From the NCBI GenBank assembly GCA_030268105.1, contig BSDZ01000079.1, positions 248,001 through 312,000 of the forward strand: 64,000 nt of DNA, in the 5' to 3' direction. The position numbers and the translations under genes were made by a program. Source of the DNA: Volvox africanus. Its lineage: Eukaryota > Chlorophyta > Chlorophyceae > Chlamydomonadales > Volvocaceae. Every line of letters starts with the position of its first letter. Positions within the stretch are counted from its first letter, which is position 1. Below the pieces are notes generated by a model. The model searched no databases. It was not told the DNA's origin and saw only the letters and a program-made list of their open reading frames with translations. Of the stretch, positions 35,734 to 48,076 are shown in pieces.

Positions 35734-35769
35734 CATACAATCACACTTAGGAAATATATACTTTTGTGA
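35236..35769 (+). CDS. Hypothetical ORF in segment M (left copy)
   Basis: Open from 35236 to 35769, first ATG at 35320 (149 residues). The pre-ATG codons also look coding (VYWGNSPNIGDTYAKDFKFA), so it may be the 3' part of a split or decayed gene. No family recognised. The tandem copies keep the ORF on the minus strand, but with a new C-terminus created by the S-M fusion. It lacks clear terminal repeats that would mark a transposon. Confidence 0.35.
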   Translation, partial: GIAHVYWGNSPNIGDTYAKDFKFAELLAMSHRPACARVPVPHASLNNFYGFLTKAAERGGVSVSDWRSLSCANGKYSVRHFLPNSTQRRLPAKEVVRVEHVCLSRCHSPGQNLLTVCRPEVHKANASQVSQFLLRQAVLTPKPSIIVARQSGCQRMTVCGQLRKESHTITLRKYILL

Positions 35770-35997
35770 GATCACAAAGCTTAGGAGGGCTCATGGTACA
35801 CAAAGTACAACATCACCAGGGACATTCAGTGGGGAAACATATCTTTCCGAGCCGTAATTCGCGCCAATATGCTTGTGCGGCAGCTCCAACGCTATGACAA
35901 GGTATCATACCTCCACGCACTCCACGACGTTCCGGTAAAATCTGCCCAGCCATCCAACATTCCATCACAGGCTTTCAAGATATAAGGTATTACATTT
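35770..35997 (-). repeat. Segment U, left copy
   Basis: Diverged reverse-complement match to 62660-62892, for example TGTCCCTGGTGATGTT here against TGTCCCTGGGGATGTT there. It adjoins segment M on the left but lies beyond the LRR exons on the right. Confidence 0.75.
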
Positions 35998-36459
35998 GGC
36001 CAGTATGTCTCTAGGTTGCTTAATCTTGGTTTCCAGCACCGCGCCCATCATTATTCTTACTGCAAATTCTGCCCCGGCACAGCTACCTAAGTCCCTGACT
36101 GAAAAGTACCAGAATAGGCCCATGGTTCACAGCAGGGGCTCACAGCAGAGTGACCCCTGGTTCACAGGAACCCTAGCTAAGGCGCTTTTTTTGGACCCTC
36201 GCTTCGACATAAACCACAATTGATAGTCAAACCTTGAACTGTTGTTTTCAAAAGCGTCTCACAGGGTGTCGTGAGACGAGCCTTCGCGTTGGCTTGTTGC
36301 CAGGACTTGCTGTGCTGCACCATTCCTTATCACACAAAATCGTGGACGAGCAAACTCGAACGATTTCATAGCATGGTGACCAGTTGATCTGCAAGCACTG
36401 GCAGGTCACTGCTGCTTGACAACCTGAACTGTAAGGACTACATTACCAGACACGCCAAG

Positions 36460-36960
36460 CCACTATACGTCGTAAATGTAATTCTGTGCTTGAAAAAAGG
36501 TGGTAAATGAAATTGGTTTTGTGACCCACCTGGCCGCGGAGGAGGCTGACCCGGAAGGGCAGCAGATGGGAGTACTGACGAAATGGGTCGTATAGGTGAC
36601 ACCTGCTTTGCAGCAACATCGGAATATAACGGGATAAGGAACCGATGCCTGCATGAACCGAGAGGAATAACACCAACTACCAATTACCAACTACTACTTA
36701 CCAACTTCAAAAGTCTTGAACAGAATGTATGATCCAGGAATATTTCTAAACATTCGTCCCCGTGCACGAAAGTCGCACGTCGCCAAATGAACGCACGTCG
36801 CCAAAAGCCGTTTTATCGCCTGCATCACCAGCTCACTGCTGCTGTCAAGAGTTTCATCTAAATCATCTACAAGGATAACGATAAAGTATGGATGCCGGTC
36901 TGTAGACGCCGAAACTGTGATGATACCTAGACACATCATTACATTTAGAAATCGTTTACT
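36460..36960 (-). pseudogene. Decayed sulfatase paralog (exons 1-2)
   Basis: On the minus strand exon 1 still reads KRFLNVMMCLGIITVSAS and [11 protein letters not shown], but the start ATG has become AGT and the exon 1 donor has been rearranged. Exon 2 retains TPICCPS, then a one-base deletion shifts the frame where the intact gene has [11 protein letters not shown]. Upstream homology to the intact gene extends to about 37340. No later exons are seen. It is a much older duplicate than the S copies. Confidence 0.88.
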
Positions 36961-37489
36961 TTGTTTTTTTGAATTAAACGATGGTTTCGAAGAAATTTTT
37001 ACGTTCCTGTACTCCATGGAACAATTATTTTTTGATTTGCTCATTTCATGCAAAGCATGACGTTGGTTGGCCTGGGGTCTTTTGCCGTTATTGAACAAAA
37101 GGGCATAACATATAACTATGGGGGTGCAATTTGATACCTTGCAAGAGTTAGAGAGAGGATCATGACCGCCCTCTCGTTTGCGCTGACTGTTGAGTGTCAA
37201 GCCGCATTATCATATCATACTGAAAAATGTTACGGAATATTGCAGCTGCCATCACTTTGTCGCACATTGGTCTGGGTATACAATCCCCAACCGCCTCAAT
37301 CAATCTCCAACACATCCAGCCACCCACCTGGGGGTACGACGGTACGATATACAATAGCGTTTGCCAAAAAGACGGAAAATGCCTAAACCAAGACGAGCAA
37401 ATAATAATGTCATAAACCTGTTTAGAAAGAAAGTATGCATCATGCGAAGCTGGTGATAAAGCGTATAGCCTGAGACTTTTATGTCCATC

Positions 37490-38400
37490 ACGCAACCCTA
37501 TAAATGCTGAATACCTTATTCCTCATTACGATATGATACATCAACTTCTGCTATTCTGATAGGAGGCATACAGCTTTTATATCTTTCCCATTCCAGACGC
37601 AGCTTGCTAACAGCACGGCGGATTAAGGCGTTTGGCGCCTAAGCGCCCTGGCTTCGGTATAATTACAAGTAATCGAATATGAGTACCCCGGAAAGCTCTG
37701 ATGAATCACCGAGGATGCCTCGCAATGTGTCCGCTCCGAATGCTACGGCAACTGACACCATCGCCAAGGAAATGCCGCGGATAGCTCAATCAGACATTAG
37801 AAGCAGTCATGCAAGGATAGCGTGACAACCTGAAGCGTTCAGGCAACATCAACAACTGCATGCAAAGGTAGGGTCCCTGTAATCGATAACCATTAAATTA
37901 TGTGTAAGATTTTAATTATTTGATAACAACTTTATCCTTATCACAGCCTACTTGTCCCGGATGAACCTTCTAGGTGGGGCTCAATATGCTATGCGTCCGA
38001 GTCCGCTGTGCCTCGCGGGGTAAGGAAATTCCCATCCGCACCAGTGACAATCAAATAGCAATAATAAAAAAAATTATTATATTGATAAATTTCGGCCAAC
38101 TCTAAACTGCGCCTTGATCGTCGTTTCAGTTATTGTTTACACTTTCCAGTCAGAACCCAGCAAATCCCTGAAACTCCTTCCTGCAAGACCTTAAACTCTT
38201 GATGTCCAATTAACAGCAAGTTGTTTCACTTTGGATCACTTCCTGACAATGACACATTCTGTTAGAAGCCACTTGTTGTTTTCAAGTCTGGGTTATTTGC
38301 GCCTAAGGGCCCTAGCTTCAGTATAATTGCAACTAATCGTATATGAATAAGCTGAAAAGGTAAGTTGGAACCAAAACACTCTTTAGGCCGCAACTTGTTC
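37490..38400. repeat. Intergenic region with a 58-bp direct repeat
   Basis: Related sequences at about 37627-37690 and 38297-38352 (CCTAAG-GCCCT-GCTTC-GTATAATT) enclose about 610 bp. They could be short LTRs or remnants, but I see no primer site or target duplication. No gene supported. Confidence 0.45.
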
Positions 38401-40887
38401 TCATCGATTTTTGGTCAGCCACCACCGCAACTACCATAACCAACGCCACCAACACTACCAACGCCACCAACGCGATCACCGCCATTACCGCCATCGCCAC
38501 CGCCGCCACCACGGACACATACGCTACTACCGCTACCGCCGCAACTACCGCCACCAAGGAGACCGACGCCAAGATAGCCGACACCGCCTCCATCGACGCA
38601 GAACCGCCACGTTCGCCACCACAGCCATCGTCGCCACCACCGCTGTAAGTATTCTGGGGTATCTACGGGTTGTGTTCATTATTGGACGTTATACTGACAT
38701 TTTCGCTTTGGCCTTCGTAGGCGGAAACAACAGAGGTTCACCATTAGAATCGAAACGGGTAAGACCTTGTACGAGATCGAGTCTCGTTGGTTACACGTGT
38801 ATGTAGATACGTTCGCGACCACCATCACGACAGCCACCATCGCCACCACCATCGCCACCGCCGGCCACTATCGCCGTCAACCCGCCACCAACGCCGTCAC
38901 CGCCATCACCGCCACCAAGCTGCCATCGACACCGCCGAATGTAGGTAGAAAGGGAGGGAGGGACGGTGGGAGGGAGATTGGGTGGGCGAGGGAGAAGGAC
39001 GGAGGGAGGGAGGGAGGGAGGCCACCGTTCCCACCATCGCCACTACCGCTACCGCCGCAACTACCGCCACGAAGGAGACCGACCCCAAGATAGCCGACAC
39101 CGCCTCCATCGACGCAGAACCGCCACGTCCGCCACTACACCAAACGGGTAAGACCTTGTACGAGATCGAGTCTCGTTGGTTACACGTGAATGTAGAGACT
39201 TGTCCGACTGAGGGAATACTTGCAGGGATGTATTGCTCTAGAGTGGTGAATCACCCTTCCCCTTGGTTGTGAGTATATACTGCTACTGACATCTTCCGAT
39301 TTGGCTTTTGAAGGCGGACAGAACATAGCTTCACCAGTCAAATTACCCGCCGACCTCCCTCCCTCCCTCCCTCCCGTGTGCCCTCCCTTCCTCCCTCGCC
39401 CCCCGCCCGTTGTCGGCGATGATGGTGGTACTTTGGTGTCGTCGGAGGTAAGGTACGTGTTAAATTGTGCGGGATAGTACGTCCGTATTGTCACTGGAGA
39501 AGGATTCATCTCGGATAGAAGTTAGATGGGAATCTTGATTATGCCTTGATACAAACGTCTGTTGGACCCGGGAATAGAGCCGGGGTGACATAAGTAGCAA
39601 CAAGTGACTTATCTGTTAGAGGAACAGTGTCACCTGTATTGATGTATATCCTCGGTGCTGTGCCTACCTATCTCCCCACCTCATTCCCTCCCTCCCGTGT
39701 GCCCTCCCTTCCTCCCTCCCTTCCCCGTTGTCGGCGATGATGGGGGTGCTTTGTCGGCAGCGGCGGTGGCGGTGGTGGCGGACGGAGGGAGGGAGGGAGA
39801 GAGGTTACCATTCCCACCATCGCCACCGCCGCCACCACGGACACATACGCTACTACCGCTACCGCCGCAACTACCGCCACCAAGGAGACCGACGCCAAGA
39901 TAGCCGACACCGCCTCCATCGACGCAGAACCGCCACGTTCGCCACCACAGCCATCGTCGCCACCACCGCTGTAAGTATTCTGGGGTATCTACGGGTTGTG
40001 TTCATTATTGGACGTTATACTGACATTTTCGCTTTGGCCTTCGTAGGCGGAAACAACAGAGGTTCACCATTAGAATCGAAACGGGTAAGACCTTGTACGA
40101 GATCGAGTCTCGTTGGTTACACGTGTATGTAGATACGTTCGCGACCACCATCACGACAGCCGCCATCGCCACCACCATCACCACCACCATCGCCACCACC
40201 ATCGCCACCGCCGGCCACTATCGCCGTCAACCCGCCACCAACGCCGTCACTGCCATCACCGCCACCATCGCCATCACCGCCACCAAGCCGCCATCGACAC
40301 CGCCGAATGTAGGTAGAAAGGGAGGGAGGGACGGTGGGAGGGAGATTGGGTGGGCGAGGGAGAAGGACGGAGGGAGGGAGGGAGAGAGGCCACCGTTCCC
40401 ACCATCGCCACTACCGCTACCGCCGCAACTACCGCCACCAAGGAGACCGACTCCAAGATAGCCGACACCGCCTCCATCGACGCAGAATCGCCATGTCCGC
40501 CACCACAGCCATCGTCGCCACCACCGCTGTAAGTATTCTGGGGTATTTACGGGTTGTGTTCATTATTGGACGTTATACTGACATTTTTGCTTTGGCCTTC
40601 GTAGGCGGAAATAACAGAGGTTCACCATTAGAATCGATACGAGTAAGACCTTGTATGCGATCGAGTCTCGTTGGTTACACGTGTATGTAAATACGTTCGC
40701 GACCACCATTACGACAGCCACCATCGCCACCACCATCGCCACCGCCGGCCACTATCGCCGTCAACCCGCCACCTACGCCGTCACTGCCATCACCGCCACC
40801 ATCGCCATCACCGCCACCAAGCCGCCATCGACACCGCCGAATGTAGGTAGAAACGGAGGGAGGGACGGTGGGAGAGAGATTGGGTGG
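38400..40887 (+). repeat. Triplet-repeat array with TRIM-like LTR segments
   Basis: Repeated modules of ACC/GCC/ATC triplets (Thr/Ala/Ile if translated), a conserved block containing AAGATAGCCGACACCGCC, a TRIM-like LTR segment (38644-38743, 39970-40069, 40528-40627, shortened at 39268-39336), a block with GAGATCGAGTCTCG, and GGAGGG stretches. The LTR-like segments start TGTAAGT and end in a TAG-containing portion, so they also look like introns (GTAAGT...TTCGTAG). Either a repetitive Thr-rich gene or non-coding repeat DNA. I favour non-coding, with low certainty. Confidence 0.6.
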
Positions 40888-42026
40888 GCCTCCGTCCTCA
40901 CTGCGAACCCACTCAGATATCAAACCTCGCGACGATTGGACTCTATGGACATCAGTCTGCTGACAGGAACTCCCAAGAATAGGATGATTGTGCGTGGTAA
41001 CATCTCCCTGGACGTTATCGGTAGATTAATAGCATTATGTTCCATTTTTTATTGGGTCCGACTGGCTCGTCCCTTTCCCCCTGGTGGGGGTGAGGGCTCG
41101 CCGTCATGTCTTGTGATGTTTGGGGAGCGGTTTTCAAAGTCTTGGTGCGCGGGCCTCAGAGATGTCCGTCGATGTTATTCACGGTGTAAGGCAATAACGG
41201 TGGGTTTGGGTGCTCATATGATCCTATTTTTGAACATGCCACGTACCTTGCCTGTTTTGCCCCGCTATTCACACTTGACATGATGTCCAGGCATCTGGGC
41301 ATTGAGATGTACTGCTCCTTCTGCATAGGTGGCGACTAGACGATGGGCCAGGAACAAGGAATGAGCATCAAAATCGTTGGATGGGCTGTAACTATCAATT
41401 TTGTAACGACAGACTCGCTTTCACTGGGGACACACTCGAAGACGTCCAGAAGGAGCCCCCGTGCACAACCGGTTTGCGCTGGGCCATGCTTCCCCGGATG
41501 TATGTTCCTTGGACTTGAATGGGAGAAACGCAAGGAGGTCATGGTCTTGCATATGCAGGTCATAAAGTAGATGGTTTAGAATTACAATTGGTGGGTAGCG
41601 GCGTTTGGGATGAACACACCTTCCGAATTGTTGCCACCTGGGTGGCTGGATGTGTTGGAGATTGAGGCAGTTGGGGATTGTGTACCCAGACCAATGTGCG
41701 ACAAAAGTAAAGGCAGCTGCAATTTGCCGTAACGTTTTTCACTATGATATGATAACGCGGCTTCACACTCATTAAGTGTTTCTTTTCTGATTAACGGTCA
41801 GCGCAAACCAGAGGGCGGGCATGATGCTCACTCTTCCTCTTGCAAGGTTTCAAATTGCAACCCCAAAGTTATATATTATGCCCTTTTGTTCAATAACGGC
41901 AAAAGTCCCCAGGCCAACCAACGTCATGCTTTGCATGAAATGAGCAAATCTTGAAAATATTTCTTCCATCGAGTAAGGATACGTAAAAAGTTTCCTTCAA
42001 ACACATCGCTTAACTTAAAGGGAAAA

Positions 42027-43697
42027 ATGAAAAGATTTCTAAATGTAATGCTGTGTCTGGGTATCATGACAGTTTCGGCGTCTGGAGCACGGCGTCCAAA
42101 CTTTATCGTTATCCTTGTAGATGATTTAGATGAAACTCAGGACAGCAGCGGTGAGCTGGCGATGCCGGCGACGAAACGGCTTTTGCGAGACCGAGGTAAA
42201 GTCATTGTAACCGGACCATCAATCATTTGGCGACGTGCGACTTTCGTGCACGACGACGCGACCAGCAATGTTCAGAAATTTTGTTCAAGATTCCTTAGAA
42301 GTTGGTAACTTCCTCTCAGTTCCTGCACACATCGGTTCCTTGTCCCGTTATATCCCGATGTTGCTGCAAACCAGGTATCACCTTTACGAACCATTTCGTC
42401 ACTACACCCATCTGCTGCCCTTCCCGGGTCAGCCTCCTCCGCGGCCAGCTGGGTCACAACACCAATTTCACAGACGTGCTCGGACCACACGGTATGTCCA
42501 AGTTTCAGATGACAATTTCCACACATGGGTTTTGATGCAGGTTATGCACCGGAACCAGGCATAAAGAGTTTCTCATAACCACCCTTTTTTTAAACACAGA
42601 TTTACATTTATGAGCGAGACAGGAGACAAGGAAAGGCCGCCCCAATGGTCTCCCGGAGGTGGACGGATGACTGTCATTTGACCAAACAACAACTGAAACC
42701 CGCCAGCCCTCCGCCCTCCGCGGCTCTGCATCCCTTCAACTCTAGGCAATATCATCCCATGCAACCTTCCTGTTCTCACCGCAGACCCCTCCCCTTTCTG
42801 GGCCGTCCACATAGTGAGTTCGTTCTGTCCTTTCGTTCTTCCATTCATTCTTTTGCCACCCCAAGGGGTTCGCCGTTTGGCCGCGGAAACCATTTTTCCA
42901 CAAGCCAAATTCGTTATGCCCGAGGCCCTGGCCCGCGAACCCACAACCCCTCCCTCACATACAGGAGGTTATGCAAAATTCCGTGCGCTGGATTTGGATC
43001 GCGACTGGCTCCCCACCTGGCTGCAGAAAGCGGGGTACAAAACGCTATACACAGGTGAGTGGGGGGGGGGGGGTTATGGGCGAGGGGTTATAGGGCATGG
43101 GAGGTTAACGGGATACGGAGAGGTCTCGAGGAAAAGGGCCTGGGAACGCGCGATGCCTGAAATCCCTCGTGGTTTGAGCTTATGCAGAGCATGCAGAGAC
43201 TGGTTTGCCAATTTCAATTTTACTCATTTCCCAGTGGCTGGTGATTAACACTCCTCACCTGGGCACCTGTCCCCGTAGCGACTTCAGATCCAGGTTTCAT
43301 ACTTTTGTCTCCTCCTCGAGGGCACTGCTCTGCCCCTTCCCTGCCGCCCTCATTACCCTCGTCTCGCTGCTCCTACCCTGCACCTCTCTTTCCCCTCCTC
43401 GCCCACGTGCTGCGCACCTTTGGCTTCATCCTGCCCTTTCATATCGAGTTGCCCAACCTCTGTGCCCGCTATCTGTTGCCCTCCCTCTCTCCTGTCCCTC
43501 CACCTCGGCATCCCTGTCCCTTTTCACTGGGGCCTCTGACCCCACCTCAGGCAAGTTCATAGTGGACTACACAATCCGCAATTACGACCCCCCACCTTCC
43601 GGCTGGACAGTCTTTGACGCGCTTGTGCATCCCTTCATCTTCGAGTACTACAGCCCCGCATTCAGTCTCAACGGGGGCCAGCCGAGAATGTATCCCG
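42027..43697 (+). pseudogene. Truncated sulfatase gene, unit 1 (exons 1-4)
   Basis: Exons 42027-42195, 42375-42491, 42965-43054 and 43551-43697 are intact, with signal peptide, ILVDDLD and the CCPSR formylglycine motif. About 1.1 kb of intron 4 follows before the junction with M. Exons 5-12, including the SDNGYH and GKTT active-site residues, are absent, so no active sulfatase can result. The upstream region is complete, so the fragment may be transcribed and could produce a short secreted protein or antisense-capable RNA. Confidence 0.9.
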
Positions 43698-44754
43698 GTG
43701 GGTGGAGTGGTAGGTGGGTCGGTCCGATCGGGAAGGGTATGGAATAGGGAGACAGTGGCGTGATCAAGCGGAAGACGCCGCCAGGGGTCGGGCCCCTCCC
43801 CGAAAGCTTGTCGTCATATTGCAGCTTTCCTTCCGGCTGGAAATGGGACATTGGGATACAAACGTCCTCCTTCCAGATGGCTGTTAGGGTTACCAGGCTG
43901 GTGACCCATGGGCTGTTGACAGATTACAGATCCGGTGGATGTGAATGGGCTCCCTCCCTCCGAAACCACCCACCTCATCACCACCCAGCAGAGATGATGG
44001 TTAGAGATGGCTTGCAACTATGCAAGTTAGACCACCGTTACAAGTGAAAGTTGTCACCTCTAGCTTATACATGGATCTTTGCCTAATGAAACCCAAATAA
44101 GGCCATGGCCTAAGATCGCACGGTCAGAATCCAACATCAGCCCACCCAGGTATCATGGTGGCATCGTCACACAGCCCAGCAGCGGAGGGCCCCAGGGAGT
44201 GGTACAACATGAGGAAGAAATGGCTTGGGGGATGAGCTATAGATGGCAAATTGAGCAGCGTCAATTATTATTTCATGCTCAGAAGGAATAGGAGCATTAA
44301 TACAGATTAATATATGACAACTGCAGCACAGATGTAGTGTTGTGGCGCTGGACAGGCTCTGTGGATACGACATCACTCATCAGCCGTCGCATTCATGTCA
44401 CAATTCGAGAACTTCCGGATTGCTAGCTGCGGAAAATCGGAAGTTGCAACGTTTTATCCCCGTGCGAGGGCTTGCCGCGTTCCTTTGGAACTCCCCGTTC
44501 CATGCGAATTTGTGCACGGGGAGTTATCCATAGCCCTTCCAATCTGTATAAGAAGCTATATAACTTGTTTCAAATACATTATTTACTGCTTTATCGCGTA
44601 CTTCCTTAACACTCATGTGTTTAGCAATTTGATAAAACCTTGCAAGTTCCAGTAATCCTTCCGATATGCACACACAAATGGGGAACACATCGGTCCTGTC
44701 ACCCTACAGCTAACCAATTAAGGACAAGCACTCGGGCCACCACGGAATCCCCTC

Positions 44755-45207
44755 TCACGGGCAGCGGCTGAAGTTCCTGGCCCGGATCCCCTTTGACTCG
44801 TTGCGAAGCTGTCCGCATACCGTCATCCTTTGGCAGCCGCTCTGCCTTGCAACTATTATTGAGGGCTTAGGGGTTAGCACGGCTTGGCGAAGAAGATACT
44901 GGCTGACCTGACTGGCATTAGCTTTGTGAACCTCGGGACGACAAACAGTTAAGAGTTTTTGCCCAGGAGAGTGACACCGACTTAGACAAACATGTTCTAC
45001 TCGCACGACCTCCTTGGCAGGAAGTCTCCTCTGGGTGCTATTTGGTAAGAAGTGTCTGACAGAGTATTTACCGTTTGCGCAAGATAAACTGCGCCAATCG
45101 CTCACAGAGACGCCGCCGCGCTCCGCGGCTTTGCTCAAAAAGCCATAGAAGTTATTTAGGCTTGCATGTGGAACTGGGACCCGGGCACATGCAGGACGAT
45201 GGCTCAT
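44755..45207 (-). CDS. Chimeric hypothetical ORF across the M-S junction, unit 1
   Basis: The segment M ORF (see 35236-35769) reads through the junction into S, which replaces its last residues (after CGQLR) by a new tail ending in RCP. 150 residues, function unknown. Confidence 0.3.
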   Translation of the reverse strand: MSHRPACARVPVPHASLNNFYGFLSKAAERGGVSVSDWRSLSCANGKYSVRHFLPNSTQRRLPAKEVVRVEHVCLSRCHSPGQKLLTVCRPEVHKANASQVSQYLLRQAVLTPKPSIIVARQSGCQRMTVCGQLRNESKGIRARNFSRCP

Positions 45208-46626
45208 GGCAAGAAGCTCAGCAAACTTAAAATCCTTGGCATAAGTGTCTCCAATGTTTGGTGAGTTGCCCCAGTATACATGAGCTATTCCTTATTGACT
45301 TAGGATGCCTTCATAATTAAGAATGTGCGAATTGATATGGTGAGACATGGACGATGGTACACAAGGAGCACTGACCCGTGGGTCAGCACAACTGGGTCTT
45401 TGGTTCTCCTATACGCAGTATAGAGCGAGTAGGCGGGACTACGCTTCGCGATGGGTTAGGACTTACTAGCGTTTCTTGCTGAACGTTTGCTGCCGGTTCG
45501 TTGTTTGCTGCCCGCAGCAAGCACATCATGCAACCAGATGTACCTCACTCCCTGCGGCTCCAGGGCATTTTGATTGGTGAGGCCATGCTTGGTTTATCGC
45601 AAAGGGCAAGATTTGTCTATGATGAAGACAGCTCATAATTATGCCACTTGGCTTTGCTGTTGGAAACCCATAACGGACCCGCAGGTTCTACAATACAATT
45701 TTGATCTGTGCTCATGCTACATGGGCAATCATGCTGAACGACGTTGAAAATGCTAATGCCTTTCTAAGTTTTTGCGGGCTTGCCATGATGCAGGAGGCGT
45801 GGTTATCGTGTTCAACCGACAACAGCTGTACCTGTTGGGTAGGTTAAGGGAAGGTCGTACATGTAAAAGATGTGGGGATGCTACGGGACTGGCCCAGATC
45901 GGTAAGAGATACCTTGTCATTCCGTATTACCGCCGTCCTGCCGACCTGCAGCATGCGACCCGCTCAGGGGGAGCGTAGTACGTCGTGACAACCTTGAGCT
46001 AAGTCTTCAAGGGGGACCTGTGGCGATTTGTTTAAAAAGACGGATAGGCGAGGCAACTGCCACCTTCCATTTACAAAGGCAGGAAGAGTTGCCTGCCTGC
46101 CGTGCGTATATTGCCCCAGCTTTTTTCCGCTAGGAGTCTTATAGCTGCCGTACCACTCGGTATCTCTTTTTAAAAGAGGATCTGCAGGATATGCTCCGGA
46201 AGGTGACCGCAGCCAAGGCGCCCGAGCGATCCGCAGCCGCGGTCGTCAAAACGGTCCTGCACCGGGGCCGAGACAAGGCCAGGTACGTGCCGCTCACCTT
46301 TACAGCAGGCGATCCGTCAGACTGGCTTAAACCCTCAGCACACGGACGCCCATACCTCCATCTGGGTCGGCCTCAACACCCTGGACTGGAATTGATTGTG
46401 GGACCCCTAGCCGAAAAATAACAGTTCGGCGCCTCTGGCCGGCTTGGGCAGTGGCCGTGAGGTTGCAAGTAGACGTGGAATCAGATAGTGGGCAGATGGA
46501 GGACGATGTGTATGAATTGTAATTTGTCATCCTTGACACGCTGGCATTTGGGCCGCCTGGCATGGCTGTATATGGCTCTTACCACAACCGCACCAGCACC
46601 GGCAGTGTGTTCATTGGTTCCGCAGG

Positions 46627-47007
46627 GTGGAAGCCATTACTTTGGTGGAAAATACGGCCCCAGATATGATGATGATGTCATCTCACGTTCTGGGTCAGAT
46701 CGAAGATCTGGACGATTTGGAGCTGCTTGAGCCGCTGGAGCGTCAGGAAGGGCGGGCTGACCCACATGAGCATTTTGAGGAAACCGAAGGGGACATCGCC
46801 CGCGCGGTGGGGCGGCGACACGATGGTCGCAGTGGCGGGCACATAAGGGGTCTGCGGGAGGATGATGAGGAAGAGAATTTGTTGATGTTGCCTACCCTGG
46901 CACCGCCGAGCTTTAAAAAGGACGGCAGCGGTGCAGGTGCGTGTGTAGCTATAAAGATGAAACTCGCTACTCGTTACTCGGACACGCGTGCCACACTCAG
47001 ACGCTGA
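46627..47007 (+). CDS. Hypothetical acidic exon, unit 1
   Basis: Copy of the acidic exon at 33520-33900. Near its end the sequence reads RATLRR instead of RASLRR, as in unit 2. No ATG, so only meaningful as an internal exon. Confidence 0.3.
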   Translation: MEAITLVENTAPDMMMMSSHVLGQIEDLDDLELLEPLERQEGRADPHEHFEETEGDIARAVGRRHDGRSGGHIRGLREDDEEENLLMLPTLAPPSFKKDGSGAGACVAIKMKLATRYSDTRATLRR

Positions 47008-48076
47008 GAGGATTTGAGTCGCCGAAGAATAGGATGATTGTGCGTGGTAACATCTCCCTGGACGTTATCGGTAGATTAATAGCATTATGTTCCATTTTTT
47101 ATTGGGTCCGACTGGCTCGTCCCTTTCCCCCTGGTGGGGGTGAGGGCTCGCCGTCATGTCTTGTGATGTTTGGGGAGCGGTTTTCAAAGTCTTGGTGCGC
47201 GGGCCTCAGAGATGTCCGTCGATGTTATTCACGGTGTAAGGCAATAACGGTGGGTTTGGGTGCTCATATGATCCTATTTTTGAACATGCCACGTACCTTG
47301 CCTGTTTTGCCCCGCTATTCACACTTGACATGATGTCCAGGCATCTGGGCATTGAGATGTACTGCTCCTTCTGCATAGGTGGCGACTAGACGATGGGCCA
47401 GGAACAAGGAATGAGCATCAAAATCGTTGGATGGGCTGTAACTATCAATTTTGTAACGACAGACTCGCTTTCACTGGGGACACACTCGAAGACGTCCAGA
47501 AGGAGCCCCCGTGCACAACCGGTTTGCGCTGGGCCATGCTTCCCCGGATGTATGTTCCTTGGACTTGAATGGGAGAAACGCAAGGAGGTCATGGTCTTGC
47601 ATATGCAGGTCATAAAGTAGATGGTTTAGAATTACAATTGGTGGGTAGCGGCGTTTGGGATGAACACACCTTCCGAATTGTTGCCACCTGGGTGGCTGGA
47701 TGTGTTGGAGATTGAGGCAGTTGGGGATTGTGTACCCAGACCAATGTGCGACAAAAGTAAAGGCAGCTGCAATTTGCCGTAACGTTTTTCACTATGATAT
47801 GATAACGCGGCTTCACACTCATTAAGTGTTTCTTTTCTGATTAACGGTCAGCGCAAACCAGAGGGCGGGCATGATGCTCACTCTTCCTCTTGCAAGGTTT
47901 CAAATTGCAACCCCAAAGTTATATATTATGCCCTTTTGTTCAATAACGGCAAAAGTCCCCAGGCCAACCAACGTCATGCTTTGCATGAAATGAGCAAATC
48001 TTGAAAATATTTCTTCCATCGAGTAAGGATACGTAAAAAGTTTCCTTCAAACACATCGCTTAACTTAAAGGGAAAA

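Larger units (their letters stand above)
40888..47024 (+). repeat. Unit 1 of the chimeric S-M tandem array
   Basis: Segment S (40888-44796) fused to segment M (44794-47024) through a 3-bp microhomology, TGA. The repeating period starts at 40975 (AAGAATAGG), so this unit has 87 extra bases of S at its left, where it joins the triplet array. Confidence 0.95.

Noticed and set aside
38411..40690. Thr/Ala/His-rich ORFs as a mucin-like protein gene
   Set aside because: All frames of the triplet repeat are open, no consistent start exists, and the modules are interrupted by TRIM-like LTR segments; coding status is left undecided.
46191..46421. Segment M ORF resembling a short-chain dehydrogenase C-terminus
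   Set aside because: The string ending in RDKARYV before a GTACGT donor is suggestive, but no Rossmann motif or YxxxK was found nearby, so no family call is made.
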